The position numbers and the translations under genes are program-made. The notes under the pieces were generated by a model. That model saw only the letters and a program-made list of their open reading frames with translations. It made no database searches and was not told where the DNA came from. 5,932 nucleotides of DNA from Clostridiales bacterium (GTDB lineage: Bacteria; Bacillota; Clostridia; Christensenellales; Pumilibacteraceae): positions 1-5,932 of the forward strand of contig JAIEBL010000011.1 in NCBI GenBank assembly GCA_029069015.1, given 5' to 3'. This document shows, piece by piece, positions 1 to 5,932 of this stretch; position 1 is the first letter of the stretch; each line of letters starts with the position of its first letter.

Positions 1-3000
1 GCGGCGGAACGGTGAGTTTTGCGACGGTAATTTCGCCCAAGCATTCAACGCAAAAGCACGTTGATTATTCGGTTCTGTCCGGACGTGAAATTTTGATGTT
101 GGACGAGGAGCGGCAGGAGATAACAATAAGTGCGAATGCTTCGGTTGGCAGCGTTGCGGTTATCAGAGCCGAGATTGAAAATAAGACAGCCGACTTATAC
201 GTAAAAGTAGTCAAAATCCCGGTAGAAAAAGTAACGCTTCGCAGCGTTGACAACGTTACGCAGCTTCGAGTCGCGTCCGAAACAGCCTTCGAAGCGATCG
301 TATATCCCAATAATGCAACCGATCGCAACGTGACATACAGCGTTAATTCATCCTACGCAGAGATAAGCGATAACGGAAAGCTTTATATTAAGGAAAATGC
401 GCCGATAGGTTCTGAAATTATTGTTACGGCGACGTCGACAGACAATCCGACCATATCGGATAGTATGCCCATAGAAATCGTTAAAACTTCGGCTGAGAAA
501 GTGACGCTGAAATCCAAACGGGAATTCAAAGTTACGGAATCGCTTGATTTAAACGTCGATATTTATCCGAAAACGACAACCGACAAAACAGTGTGTTATG
601 AAGTGGTGTCTACGACAACAAAGGGCGCAAGAATAGTTTATAGCAAATTGTATGCGGAGAGCGTCGGGGAAATCGTTGTCCGTGCATGGGTAGACGGTAT
701 TTACAGCGATGAATGCACCATTCAAGTAACAAAAGAGCCTGTCACGGATATTGTGTTCCAAATGGAGAATTCGTTTATTGCGGGCGATCAATTGGTTCTT
801 AAATCGCGCGTGCTGCCTAAAAACGCAACGTATTCGGATATCGTATATGAATTGGCGGAAAATCCGATAGGGGCGGAGATAATAGACGGTATCTTATATT
901 CAAGCCGCGACGGGAAAGTAAGAATTAAAGCGGTGGCCGACGGGATAAGTCGTTATATCGATATTTCGGTAATCAAAGTTCCCGTTGAACGCGTGTTTTT
1001 CACGTGCGAAGATTCGTTTATTTGTTCGGATAAGTTGTTGTTGTCTGCAAGCGTATTGCCTGCCAATGCAACGATTAAAAGAGTCGATTTTGAAATTATC
1101 GACGATTCGGCGTCTGCCCAAATTACCGATGGCGTGTTGACTGCGGAGCATGAGGGCGAAATTATTATACGCGCATGGGCAGATAACGTCTTCGCCGATT
1201 TAGTGGTCGAAGTCTTGAAAACCGTTGACGAAAAGGATGTTATTCCGGTACAGGCAATTGCTTTTACGTGCGACACTACGTTTAAAATAACAGAACAACT
1301 TGTTCTTACGGCAATGGTGTATCCGAATAATGCAACGTATCGGCATATTGAGTATTCGATACTATCCGATAACGGTACGAATGCGAGAATAATCGGGAAT
1401 GTTTTGTTTGCGGATAAGCCCGGCGTCATCAAAGTCAGAGCGGAAGCAGACGGAACCGTTCGGGATATTATAATTAACGCCATCAAAGAGCCTGTTACGG
1501 ATATTGTGCTTGTTAACGCCAAAAGCGTAATCGTCAATGAAAAATTGACGCTCAAAAGCGTAGTCAGACCGGCCAATGCGACCTACAAATCCGTGCGCTA
1601 TGAAGTTTTGGACAATCGGTTGGGCGCGACGATCTCCGACGGAAACGTTCTGACTTGTCCGATGGTCGGCGACGTTACCGTACGCGTATATGCCGATACC
1701 ATATACCGTGATTTTACGATCGAGATTGCGAAGTTGGCTGTAACGGATATATTATTTGACGGAACAGAGTTTATACATACGGATAGCCTTGAACTGAATG
1801 CAAGAGTATTTCCCGCGAATGCCACGTACCCGTCGATAGAGAGCGTGGTTATAGCCGGACAAGATAATGCGTGGATAGAAAACGGACGCCTTTATGCTTC
1901 GAAACCGGGGAAGGCGACGGTACGGTTTATTGCCGACGGTCAAATCCGTGATTTTTGCATTACGATCAATAAACAACCTGTAAAAGATATTGTGTTTACT
2001 ACGGGTAGCGAGTTAATTTTAAACGCCGATTATCGGAAGGGCGAACTTGACCTTACGGCAGATATTTTGCCCGCGAATGCCACGTATCCCGATATAACTT
2101 ATTCTGTGGCAGCGATCGAAAATTGCGTTGCGCAAATTATAGACGGCCGTCTTTACGTGCAGATCGACAGCGTATTGCTGAAAGACAACAAAGCGGCGAA
2201 CGTGCAAGGGAACGTCACGGTTAAGGCTGCTGCCGACGGCGTTTATCGTACGATAACGATATCTTTGTTGAGAAATCCCGTGACCCAAGCGGAGATCACC
2301 AAGCAAATTCAAACAGTGCCGAACGAATGGATCGGTACGACGGGGAATGATTTCAAAACGAGCCAAAAGATGCGTATCGAGTTTAATATGCTTCCTTTTT
2401 CGGCGACCTATAAAGAATTCATTGCCGAGATCTTATCGGTCGAATCGTTAAATAAAGAAGCAGTCATCATTAACGATGACGCAAAATACGACGTTACGCA
2501 TAACAATGTTAAGTTTTATAAGAGTGACGATGCATATATATTAGAAGCCGATAAGCCTTGCACGGTAAAATTGCGCGTAACACCGTATGGCGGTGACGTT
2601 GCCTTTGAATATACCATCAAGGTATCGGAAGAAAAAGTTGCGATCTCGCAACTCGGTGCGGAGCTTGCGAAGGCGGCGACCGATCCGAAAGTAGCAACGA
2701 CTTGTCGCGGTGCTATTTATGATTCGGCGAATTATCCCGCGGACAGTATCGGCGCGTACAAAGAGTATTCTAAAATTGAGCTGCAACAGGCCAGCCAAAT
2801 ATCGTTGCGTGCTTTTGCGCACGCAGCGGATAAAGCGCTCAAAGCAACCTACGGCGATATCGTATATTTGGATATCTATTATCAAGTGGACGGCGTGTCT
2901 TATAAATTAGAAGCGGGTATAAATAATCAATACTTTACTTTTGACGGAAGCCTGCTCACTGTTCAAGAGAAAGCCCCGGTTACCAAAAGATTTTACGTAT

Positions 3001-4409
3001 ACGTAAAATCACAGTATGGCGGGGTGACGTCTGCGCTTACCGAGATCGTCATACAGTCGAAGTATATCGCGGAAATAAAAGGTGCGCGTATTGACAGCGA
3101 CGGGTTAATTACCGGGCTGGAATCTCTTGCGCCGCAGGATGAACCGAATCCCATTAAATTAGTGAAAAAGGTGCAGTACAAAATACAACACACGTCGGGT
3201 ATATCGATTGAGAAAACGTTTAGTACCGACAACCCCACTATGAGAATGCAATTATATAACCCTACGTTAAAGGGTGAGTTTACGATCGGCTATACGGTAT
3301 ACCTTGACGAAGGATTCGGCGAATACAGCTATAAGCTTCCCGGCGTAAATAAGTTTTCCGGCATAGATACAGCAGCATCGCAGCAGTCTGTGGAAGATGA
3401 TCGGAATTCCGTGGTTTTATTCGATTTTGCAAACGGCACGTCGTCACCCGTAGGGAAAGTGAACGCCGTTAGAACTCTCTATGTGTACGGTGGAAGCAGT
3501 CTCGGTTCGAACAAGCCGTTCAGCTTGGAATTCGAGGGGGATTCGGCGAACAGTACCGACGTATATCTGCACAATATTTCTTTAAAAGCGAGATCGAATA
3601 ATGTTGCGATAAAAGTCAATAGCGGCGATTTAAAAGTGACCGTTATCGGAAGCGCTTCCGTGTATGGCGGTAACGGTTCTGTCGGAAAGAAAGGCGCCGA
3701 TGCAATATATTCCGCCGGTCGGGTAATTCTCGTTGGGGACAAATTATACGTAAAAGGCGGCAAAGGCGGTACGGGCGACGTAGGTAGCAACGGCAAAAAC
3801 GGTGATGACGGTGCTAACGGTAAGAGTACCGAAGGCAAGGGCGGCGCGGGAAACGGCGGCCAAGGCGGTAGCGGTAGCGACGGCGGCCGCGGTCAGGACG
3901 GAGTCATCGGCGGTTATGCTATATACGCAAATTCTATTTACAATTATTGCTCCGATTTAAGTCTTATCGGCGGCGACGGCGGGACGGGCGGTCAAGGGGG
4001 CAAAGGCGGCGACGGCGGCAACGGCGGCAAAGGCGGCGACGGGGTGCCCTTGACAGCGGGTCATTGTGCGCCCGGCGGTAACGGAGGCCGTGGCGGCGAC
4101 GGCGGTGAAGGCGGCGACGGCGGCAGCGGTCAGGCCGCCGCGAACGTTTCGGTAAACGGTGCAACAACGGTTTCTCAAGGCGAACCGGGCGCAAAAGGCA
4201 GCTACGGCGCAGGCGGCAACGGCGGTCGCGGGGGCAACGGCGGCGATTCGAGTAGTAATTATCCCGGCGGTAATGCGGGTAGCGGCGGTGACGGCGGCAA
4301 CGGCAGTGTCCCCGGAACCGGCGGTGCGCCGGGCACTCCGGGGACGAGGAAAAAGGACAAAACCCCCGGCGGTTCGGGGCAATACGGCTCAGACGGTCTA
4401 TACTTATAA
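1..4409 (+). CDS. Giant Ig-like repeat surface protein with glycine-rich C-terminus (5' partial)
   Basis: The frame is open through the left edge (first full codon at 3) and ends at TAA 4407-4409. The GTG at 12 is probably not the start: the residues around it (TVSFATVISP, then VDYSV) align with the middle of an Ig unit such as LDLTADILPA...ITYSV, so the N-terminus and any signal peptide lie upstream. Counting that GTG as residue 1, residues 1-875 are tandem BIG2-like Ig units. Residues 876-1020 form a divergent beta-rich unit, and 1021-1110 another (KVQYKIQ, FTIGYTVYLDEG). Residues 1111-1133 are a polar linker, 1134-1218 are beta-helix-like, and 1219-1462 are glycine-rich. No catalytic motif, LPXTG or C-terminal hydrophobic segment is visible. 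BIG2 domains are known from bacterial adhesins and surface proteins, so a surface stalk or adhesin is the likely role; the ligand is unknown. The second gene follows 27 bases downstream. Confidence 0.9.
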   Translation, partial: GGTVSFATVISPKHSTQKHVDYSVLSGREILMLDEERQEITISANASVGSVAVIRAEIENKTADLYVKVVKIPVEKVTLRSVDNVTQLRVASETAFEAIVYPNNATDRNVTYSVNSSYAEISDNGKLYIKENAPIGSEIIVTATSTDNPTISDSMPIEIVKTSAEKVTLKSKREFKVTESLDLNVDIYPKTTTDKTVCYEVVSTTTKGARIVYSKLYAESVGEIVVRAWVDGIYSDECTIQVTKEPVTDIVFQMENSFIAGDQLVLKSRVLPKNATYSDIVYELAENPIGAEIIDGILYSSRDGKVRIKAVADGISRYIDISVIKVPVERVFFTCEDSFICSDKLLLSASVLPANATIKRVDFEIIDDSASAQITDGVLTAEHEGEIIIRAWADNVFADLVVEVLKTVDEKDVIPVQAIAFTCDTTFKITEQLVLTAMVYPNNATYRHIEYSILSDNGTNARIIGNVLFADKPGVIKVRAEADGTVRDIIINAIKEPVTDIVLVNAKSVIVNEKLTLKSVVRPANATYKSVRYEVLDNRLGATISDGNVLTCPMVGDVTVRVYADTIYRDFTIEIAKLAVTDILFDGTEFIHTDSLELNARVFPANATYPSIESVVIAGQDNAWIENGRLYASKPGKATVRFIADGQIRDFCITINKQPVKDIVFTTGSELILNADYRKGELDLTADILPANATYPDITYSVAAIENCVAQIIDGRLYVQIDSVLLKDNKAANVQGNVTVKAAADGVYRTITISLLRNPVTQAEITKQIQTVPNEWIGTTGNDFKTSQKMRIEFNMLPFSATYKEFIAEILSVESLNKEAVIINDDAKYDVTHNNVKFYKSDDAYILEADKPCTVKLRVTPYGGDVAFEYTIKVSEEKVAISQLGAELAKAATDPKVATTCRGAIYDSANYPADSIGAYKEYSKIELQQASQISLRAFAHAADKALKATYGDIVYLDIYYQVDGVSYKLEAGINNQYFTFDGSLLTVQEKAPVTKRFYVYVKSQYGGVTSALTEIVIQSKYIAEIKGARIDSDGLITGLESLAPQDEPNPIKLVKKVQYKIQHTSGISIEKTFSTDNPTMRMQLYNPTLKGEFTIGYTVYLDEGFGEYSYKLPGVNKFSGIDTAASQQSVEDDRNSVVLFDFANGTSSPVGKVNAVRTLYVYGGSSLGSNKPFSLEFEGDSANSTDVYLHNISLKARSNNVAIKVNSGDLKVTVIGSASVYGGNGSVGKKGADAIYSAGRVILVGDKLYVKGGKGGTGDVGSNGKNGDDGANGKSTEGKGGAGNGGQGGSGSDGGRGQDGVIGGYAIYANSIYNYCSDLSLIGGDGGTGGQGGKGGDGGNGGKGGDGVPLTAGHCAPGGNGGRGGDGGEGGDGGSGQAAANVSVNGATTVSQGEPGAKGSYGAGGNGGRGGNGGDSSSNYPGGNAGSGGDGGNGSVPGTGGAPGTPGTRKKDKTPGGSGQYGSDGLYL
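3..2636 (+). repeat. Tandem array of about ten BIG2-like Ig units (protein-level repeats)
   Basis: Units begin at a recurring [P/A]V-x-x-[I/V]-x-[F/L] motif. The starts are at nucleotides 219, 489 (variant SAEKVTL), 738, 981, 1245, 1491, 1737, 1977 and 2277, with a partial unit before 219. Most units are 240-270 bases long, and the last two are longer. Within each unit the order is a strand, a P-[AKN]-N-A-T-Y motif (PKNATY, PANATI, PNNATY, PANATY three times, PFSATY), a YS[VI]/YE[VL]-type strand, an I-x-[DN]-G-x-L-[YT] turn, G-x-[IV]-x-[VI]-[RK]-[AV]-x-[AV]-D and a final strand. This matches the BIG2 layout, although the Trp common in the central strand of that family is replaced mostly by Tyr. 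The assignment to BIG2 is by pattern recognition and was not scored against a profile. Confidence 0.85.
2989..3010. repeat. Perfect 22-bp palindrome inside the CDS
   Basis: The two 11-base halves centre between 3000 and 3001, with core TTTTACGTATACGTAAAA, and are exact reverse complements; pairing fails at the next base on each side. The site encodes part of RFYVYVKS. There is no loop, so it looks more like a dimeric protein-binding site or a chance product of Tyr/Val/Lys codons than a stem-loop. The related string TATACGTAAAA also encodes YVK near 198 and 3746, which favours coding origin. Confidence 0.5.
3411..4400 (+). other. C-terminal region of beta-helix-like rungs alternating with Gly-Gly-X arms
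   Basis: This is a domain within the first CDS, residues about 1134-1463. A beta-rich lead-in (TLYVYGG, SLEFEG, VYLHNISLKA) is followed by recurring short units. One is VAIKVNSGDLKVTVIGSASVY, then GGNGSVGKKG. The next is AIYSAGRVILVGDKLYVK, then a long arm from GGKGGTG. The third is AIYANSIYNYCSDLSLI, then an arm from GGDGGTGGQGGKGG. A weaker fourth is AANVSVNGATTVSQ, then GEPGAKGSYGAGGNGG. The strands resemble rungs of carbohydrate-binding or adhesin beta-helices, and the glycine arms would protrude between rungs. The sequence pattern is directly visible; the beta-helix fold is inference. Confidence 0.6.
3666..4400 (+). repeat. Glycine-rich low-complexity region, (Gly-Gly-X)n
   Basis: The densest stretch, 3969-4043, reads as consecutive Gly-Gly-X triplets with X being D, T, Q, K, D, N, K and D. 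At DNA level this is a 9-base unit GGC-GGC-NNN. Arms lie at about 3756-3914, 3969-4130 (interrupted by VPLTAGHCAP near 4044-4073) and 4179-4390. X is mostly polar or charged (D, N, K, R, S, Q), not hydrophobic. Pro is rare except near the end (GAPGTPGTR), so most of it is not collagen-like. Known Gly-Gly-X proteins form polyglycine-II helix bundles, such as snow flea antifreeze protein and the phage S16 tail-fibre adhesin. A similar fold here is inferred from the pattern. Confidence 0.85.
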
Positions 4410-4422
4410 TCAACGACAACGT

Positions 4423-4427
4423 AGGAG
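4423..4427 (+). promoter_or_regulatory. Ribosome binding site of the lipoprotein gene
   Basis: AGGAG lies in the 27-base gap between the two genes. It is nine bases before the ATG at 4437 and six before an in-frame GTG at 4434, so both starts are sterically possible. ATG is preferred as the stronger start codon and because it gives a typical MKGIK signal-peptide beginning. No promoter or hairpin terminator is visible in the gap, which supports co-transcription with the upstream gene. Confidence 0.8.
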
Positions 4428-4436
4428 AAAACGGTG

Positions 4437-5932
4437 ATGAAAGGGATAAAGTCAATTATAGTTTCGCTTTTAATGGTCGTGGTGTTTTTCTGTTCCGCAT
4501 GTAGCAGTACGGCAGCGGCGGTGAGCGATTGTATGAAAAATCAAGACGGCGACACGCCTATCGCAAAAATCGCAGACGATACGTATACCACGTATTACGA
4601 TAAAACGTCTTCGAACAATTCGAAAGAAACAGCGCAAGAAACCGCTACCCGATCCACCGAGAACAGGGAAGTCAAATTTACCGTAACAGTTCTCGATAAA
4701 TTGACGAACGAGCCTATTCCCAACGCCATAGTGCGGCTTAACGGGGTGCCTCGTTTTACCACGAAAGACGGTACTGTCAAAGTTACGCTCGTAGAAGACG
4801 TTTATGAGCTTTTCATAGAAAAGATCGGCAGTAACGATAAGGAGCTCTATAATCCGCATATTGAATTTCTTTATACGGAAGATATGGCGGCGGAGGAAAA
4901 CAAGACCGTTTACTTAAAACGTCCGAGTGACGATATAGAAATCACTTCGGTCTTATTTACATATCAGATGACACAGTTCAACTTGCTGTCACAGCCTTGC
5001 TACGTGTTGGAAAACGAATTGGAGACGTATAACCAAATAGAAATCCGAAGCAACGTCCAAGCCGAGGGCTATATGCTGCTTATTGACGGGAAAATCAGCT
5101 ATTACAGTCCCATCAATACAATTCCGTTTATAGATTTCGAGGGGTTAAGCGGCTCTGCTTTTGCCGTGCAGATATTTTATAACGGTATTTTTTCAAAAGA
5201 ATATCCGTTGCTTTTAGAAGTTCAAAAATTAGAAACAGAACAGTTGCGCCAAATCGTAAAATCCGAGCTTATGGCGCAAGAAATGCAGCAAAGAGAATCC
5301 AGCTCCGACGACGTGTTGACGGTGGGCAACGAGCAAGCCGGCACGGGCGAAATGGTAAAAGTGAATACCGGCACGGAAAAGTTTATTAACGCAATTTTAG
5401 ACCTAATCTTTATGGAGGACCGAAAATTTTCTTTCGATATCGGTCCGGCTCAAATACAGATACAATTCGTTTTTAAGCCGGTTAAAGGAACAATTAAATT
5501 TGCTCTGGGATTTACTTGGTCTTTCGATATCAAAGAATTTTATGAATTGCATCGGGAATTTAAAGAGTATCAACAACATACAATCGATAAAAAGAAAAAG
5601 TACGGCGCTTGGAAAGAGCAAAAAATGCGGGAAAAAGAGAAGCAAATTACCGAAGCGCAAGAAAAAATCAAGGACTATAATGAAAAACTTGCAGAATATA
5701 GTAAGACCGAGGCTGAATACAAAGATAAAATGGAGGGCCTTAAAGATGCAAAACAGTATGAAATTGACCGTTACCGTGAATTGAACAGACAAATTTCGGA
5801 CGGGGAATTTTTAGGTGATTACGAAGCGCAGTTTAAAGAATTAAAAGACGAATATGACGTATTAAACAGTATGGAGCAAGAATATAAGGATCAATATGAA
5901 GATGCCCTCAATAAAATAAATTTCAATAAAGA
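4437..5932 (+). CDS. Putative lipoprotein with transthyretin-like domain and long coiled coil (3' partial)
   Basis: ATG 4437 opens a frame with no stop to the window end (498 full codons). Residues 1-21 are a signal peptide: MKGIK, then a hydrophobic core and lipobox CSAC, with Cys22 as the lipidated residue; Cys rather than Leu at -3 is slightly unusual. Residues 23-78 are a Ser/Thr/Asp-rich spacer. Residues 79-130 look like a carboxypeptidase-regulatory or transthyretin-like beta-sandwich (TVLDKLTNEPIPNAIVRLNG, then TTKDG and YELFIEK). Residues 167-262 are a second beta-rich domain. Residues 263-285 are helical, followed by a Gly/Ser/Thr linker. Residues 329-364 have alternating strands (FSFDIG, IQIQFVF, IKFALGFTWSFDI). 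From about 368, and clearly from 385 to the edge, it is a Lys/Glu/Tyr-rich coiled coil. No enzyme motif is seen. Anchoring to the outer face of the membrane is expected; the function is unknown. It is probably co-expressed with the upstream giant protein. Confidence 0.88.
   Translation, partial: MKGIKSIIVSLLMVVVFFCSACSSTAAAVSDCMKNQDGDTPIAKIADDTYTTYYDKTSSNNSKETAQETATRSTENREVKFTVTVLDKLTNEPIPNAIVRLNGVPRFTTKDGTVKVTLVEDVYELFIEKIGSNDKELYNPHIEFLYTEDMAAEENKTVYLKRPSDDIEITSVLFTYQMTQFNLLSQPCYVLENELETYNQIEIRSNVQAEGYMLLIDGKISYYSPINTIPFIDFEGLSGSAFAVQIFYNGIFSKEYPLLLEVQKLETEQLRQIVKSELMAQEMQQRESSSDDVLTVGNEQAGTGEMVKVNTGTEKFINAILDLIFMEDRKFSFDIGPAQIQIQFVFKPVKGTIKFALGFTWSFDIKEFYELHREFKEYQQHTIDKKKKYGAWKEQKMREKEKQITEAQEKIKDYNEKLAEYSKTEAEYKDKMEGLKDAKQYEIDRYRELNRQISDGEFLGDYEAQFKELKDEYDVLNSMEQEYKDQYEDALNKINFNK
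5589..5932 (+). other. Long charged coiled-coil segment of the lipoprotein
   Basis: Residues about 385-498 are rich in Lys, Glu, Gln, Asp and Tyr. They contain almost no Pro and few Gly (KQITEAQEKIKDYNEKLAEY, FKELKDEYDVL), with hydrophobic residues at heptad-like spacing (I, I, Y, L, Y / F, L, Y, L). A short break, SDGEFLGD (about 447-454), could be a hairpin turn, so the helix may fold back on itself. The segment continues past the window. This is a visual judgement, not a coiled-coil score. Confidence 0.7.

Noticed and set aside
12..14. GTG as the real start of the giant protein
   Set aside because: The frame is open to the left edge, there is no Shine-Dalgarno, and the first residues align with the interior of an Ig unit.
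953..1576. A 207-residue antisense ORF
   Set aside because: It lies opposite the Ig-repeat units, shows periodicity inherited from them, and has no recognisable domain. The sense frame clearly has conserved repeat motifs.
3969..4130. CRISPR-like or satellite repeat array
   Set aside because: The period is 9 bases, in phase with codons, with no spacers of constant length; it is explained by protein coding.
3666..4400. Mycobacterial PE_PGRS protein or a true collagen-like protein
   Set aside because: It has no PE domain and its moderate-GC context is unlike mycobacteria. The dominant triplet is Gly-Gly-X with little Pro, unlike collagen Gly-X-Y; only the last part has a few collagen-like triplets.
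4410..4436. Terminator or independent promoter between the genes
   Set aside because: The gap is too short, with no stem plus T-run and no convincing -35/-10 pair; only a ribosome binding site is seen.
3957..4455. Two long antisense ORFs, one Ala/Thr/Arg-rich and one Arg/Ser-rich, opposite the glycine region
   Set aside because: They are the complement of GGC-GGC-NNN codons read in other frames; stop codons are rare there because of composition. The protein content is low-complexity and there is no ribosome binding site logic.
5500..5784. Small Lys-rich + strand ORF in another frame
   Set aside because: It is embedded fully in the lipoprotein coding frame, and its basic composition follows from A-rich codons.
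5403..5792. Antisense ORF with a hydrophobic, membrane-like sequence
   Set aside because: The reverse complement of Lys/Glu-rich coiled-coil codons gives Phe/Leu-rich sequence. It is a shadow of the lipoprotein.

Overview
The window holds two genes on the + strand, and both run off the window edges. They fill almost all of it; the only non-coding DNA is a 27-base gap. There are no RNA genes, transposons, CRISPR arrays or convincing terminators. Strong AGGAG Shine-Dalgarno spacing, a lipobox and very large Ig-repeat surface proteins suggest a bacterium. The style resembles uncultured gut Clostridia (Firmicutes), but no marker gene is present, so that placement is a low-confidence inference.

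Positions 1-4409 are the C-terminal part of a giant extracellular protein; at least 1465 residues are visible and the reading frame is open at the left edge. It has (i) ten tandem Ig-like units of about 80-100 residues, similar to bacterial Ig-like group 2 (BIG2) domains, (ii) about 250 residues of further beta-rich sequence, and (iii) a C-terminal region of about 300 residues. In region (iii), short beta-strand segments (AIK/AIY motifs) alternate with long glycine-rich arms built on Gly-Gly-X triplets. The protein ends without a visible sortase signal or membrane anchor.

Positions 4437-5932 are a second gene, absent from simple complete-ORF lists because its stop lies beyond the window. It encodes a lipoprotein with a signal peptide and lipobox, a carboxypeptidase-regulatory/transthyretin-like beta domain, a second beta-rich domain, a short helix, another beta segment and a long charged coiled coil.

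The short gap and ribosome binding site suggest one transcript. A plausible reading, inferred and not shown, is a cell-surface pair: a long Ig-repeat stalk with an unusual glycine-rich tip, and a membrane-anchored coiled-coil lipoprotein. The most interesting part is the modular beta-rung plus Gly-Gly-X architecture at 3600-4400.
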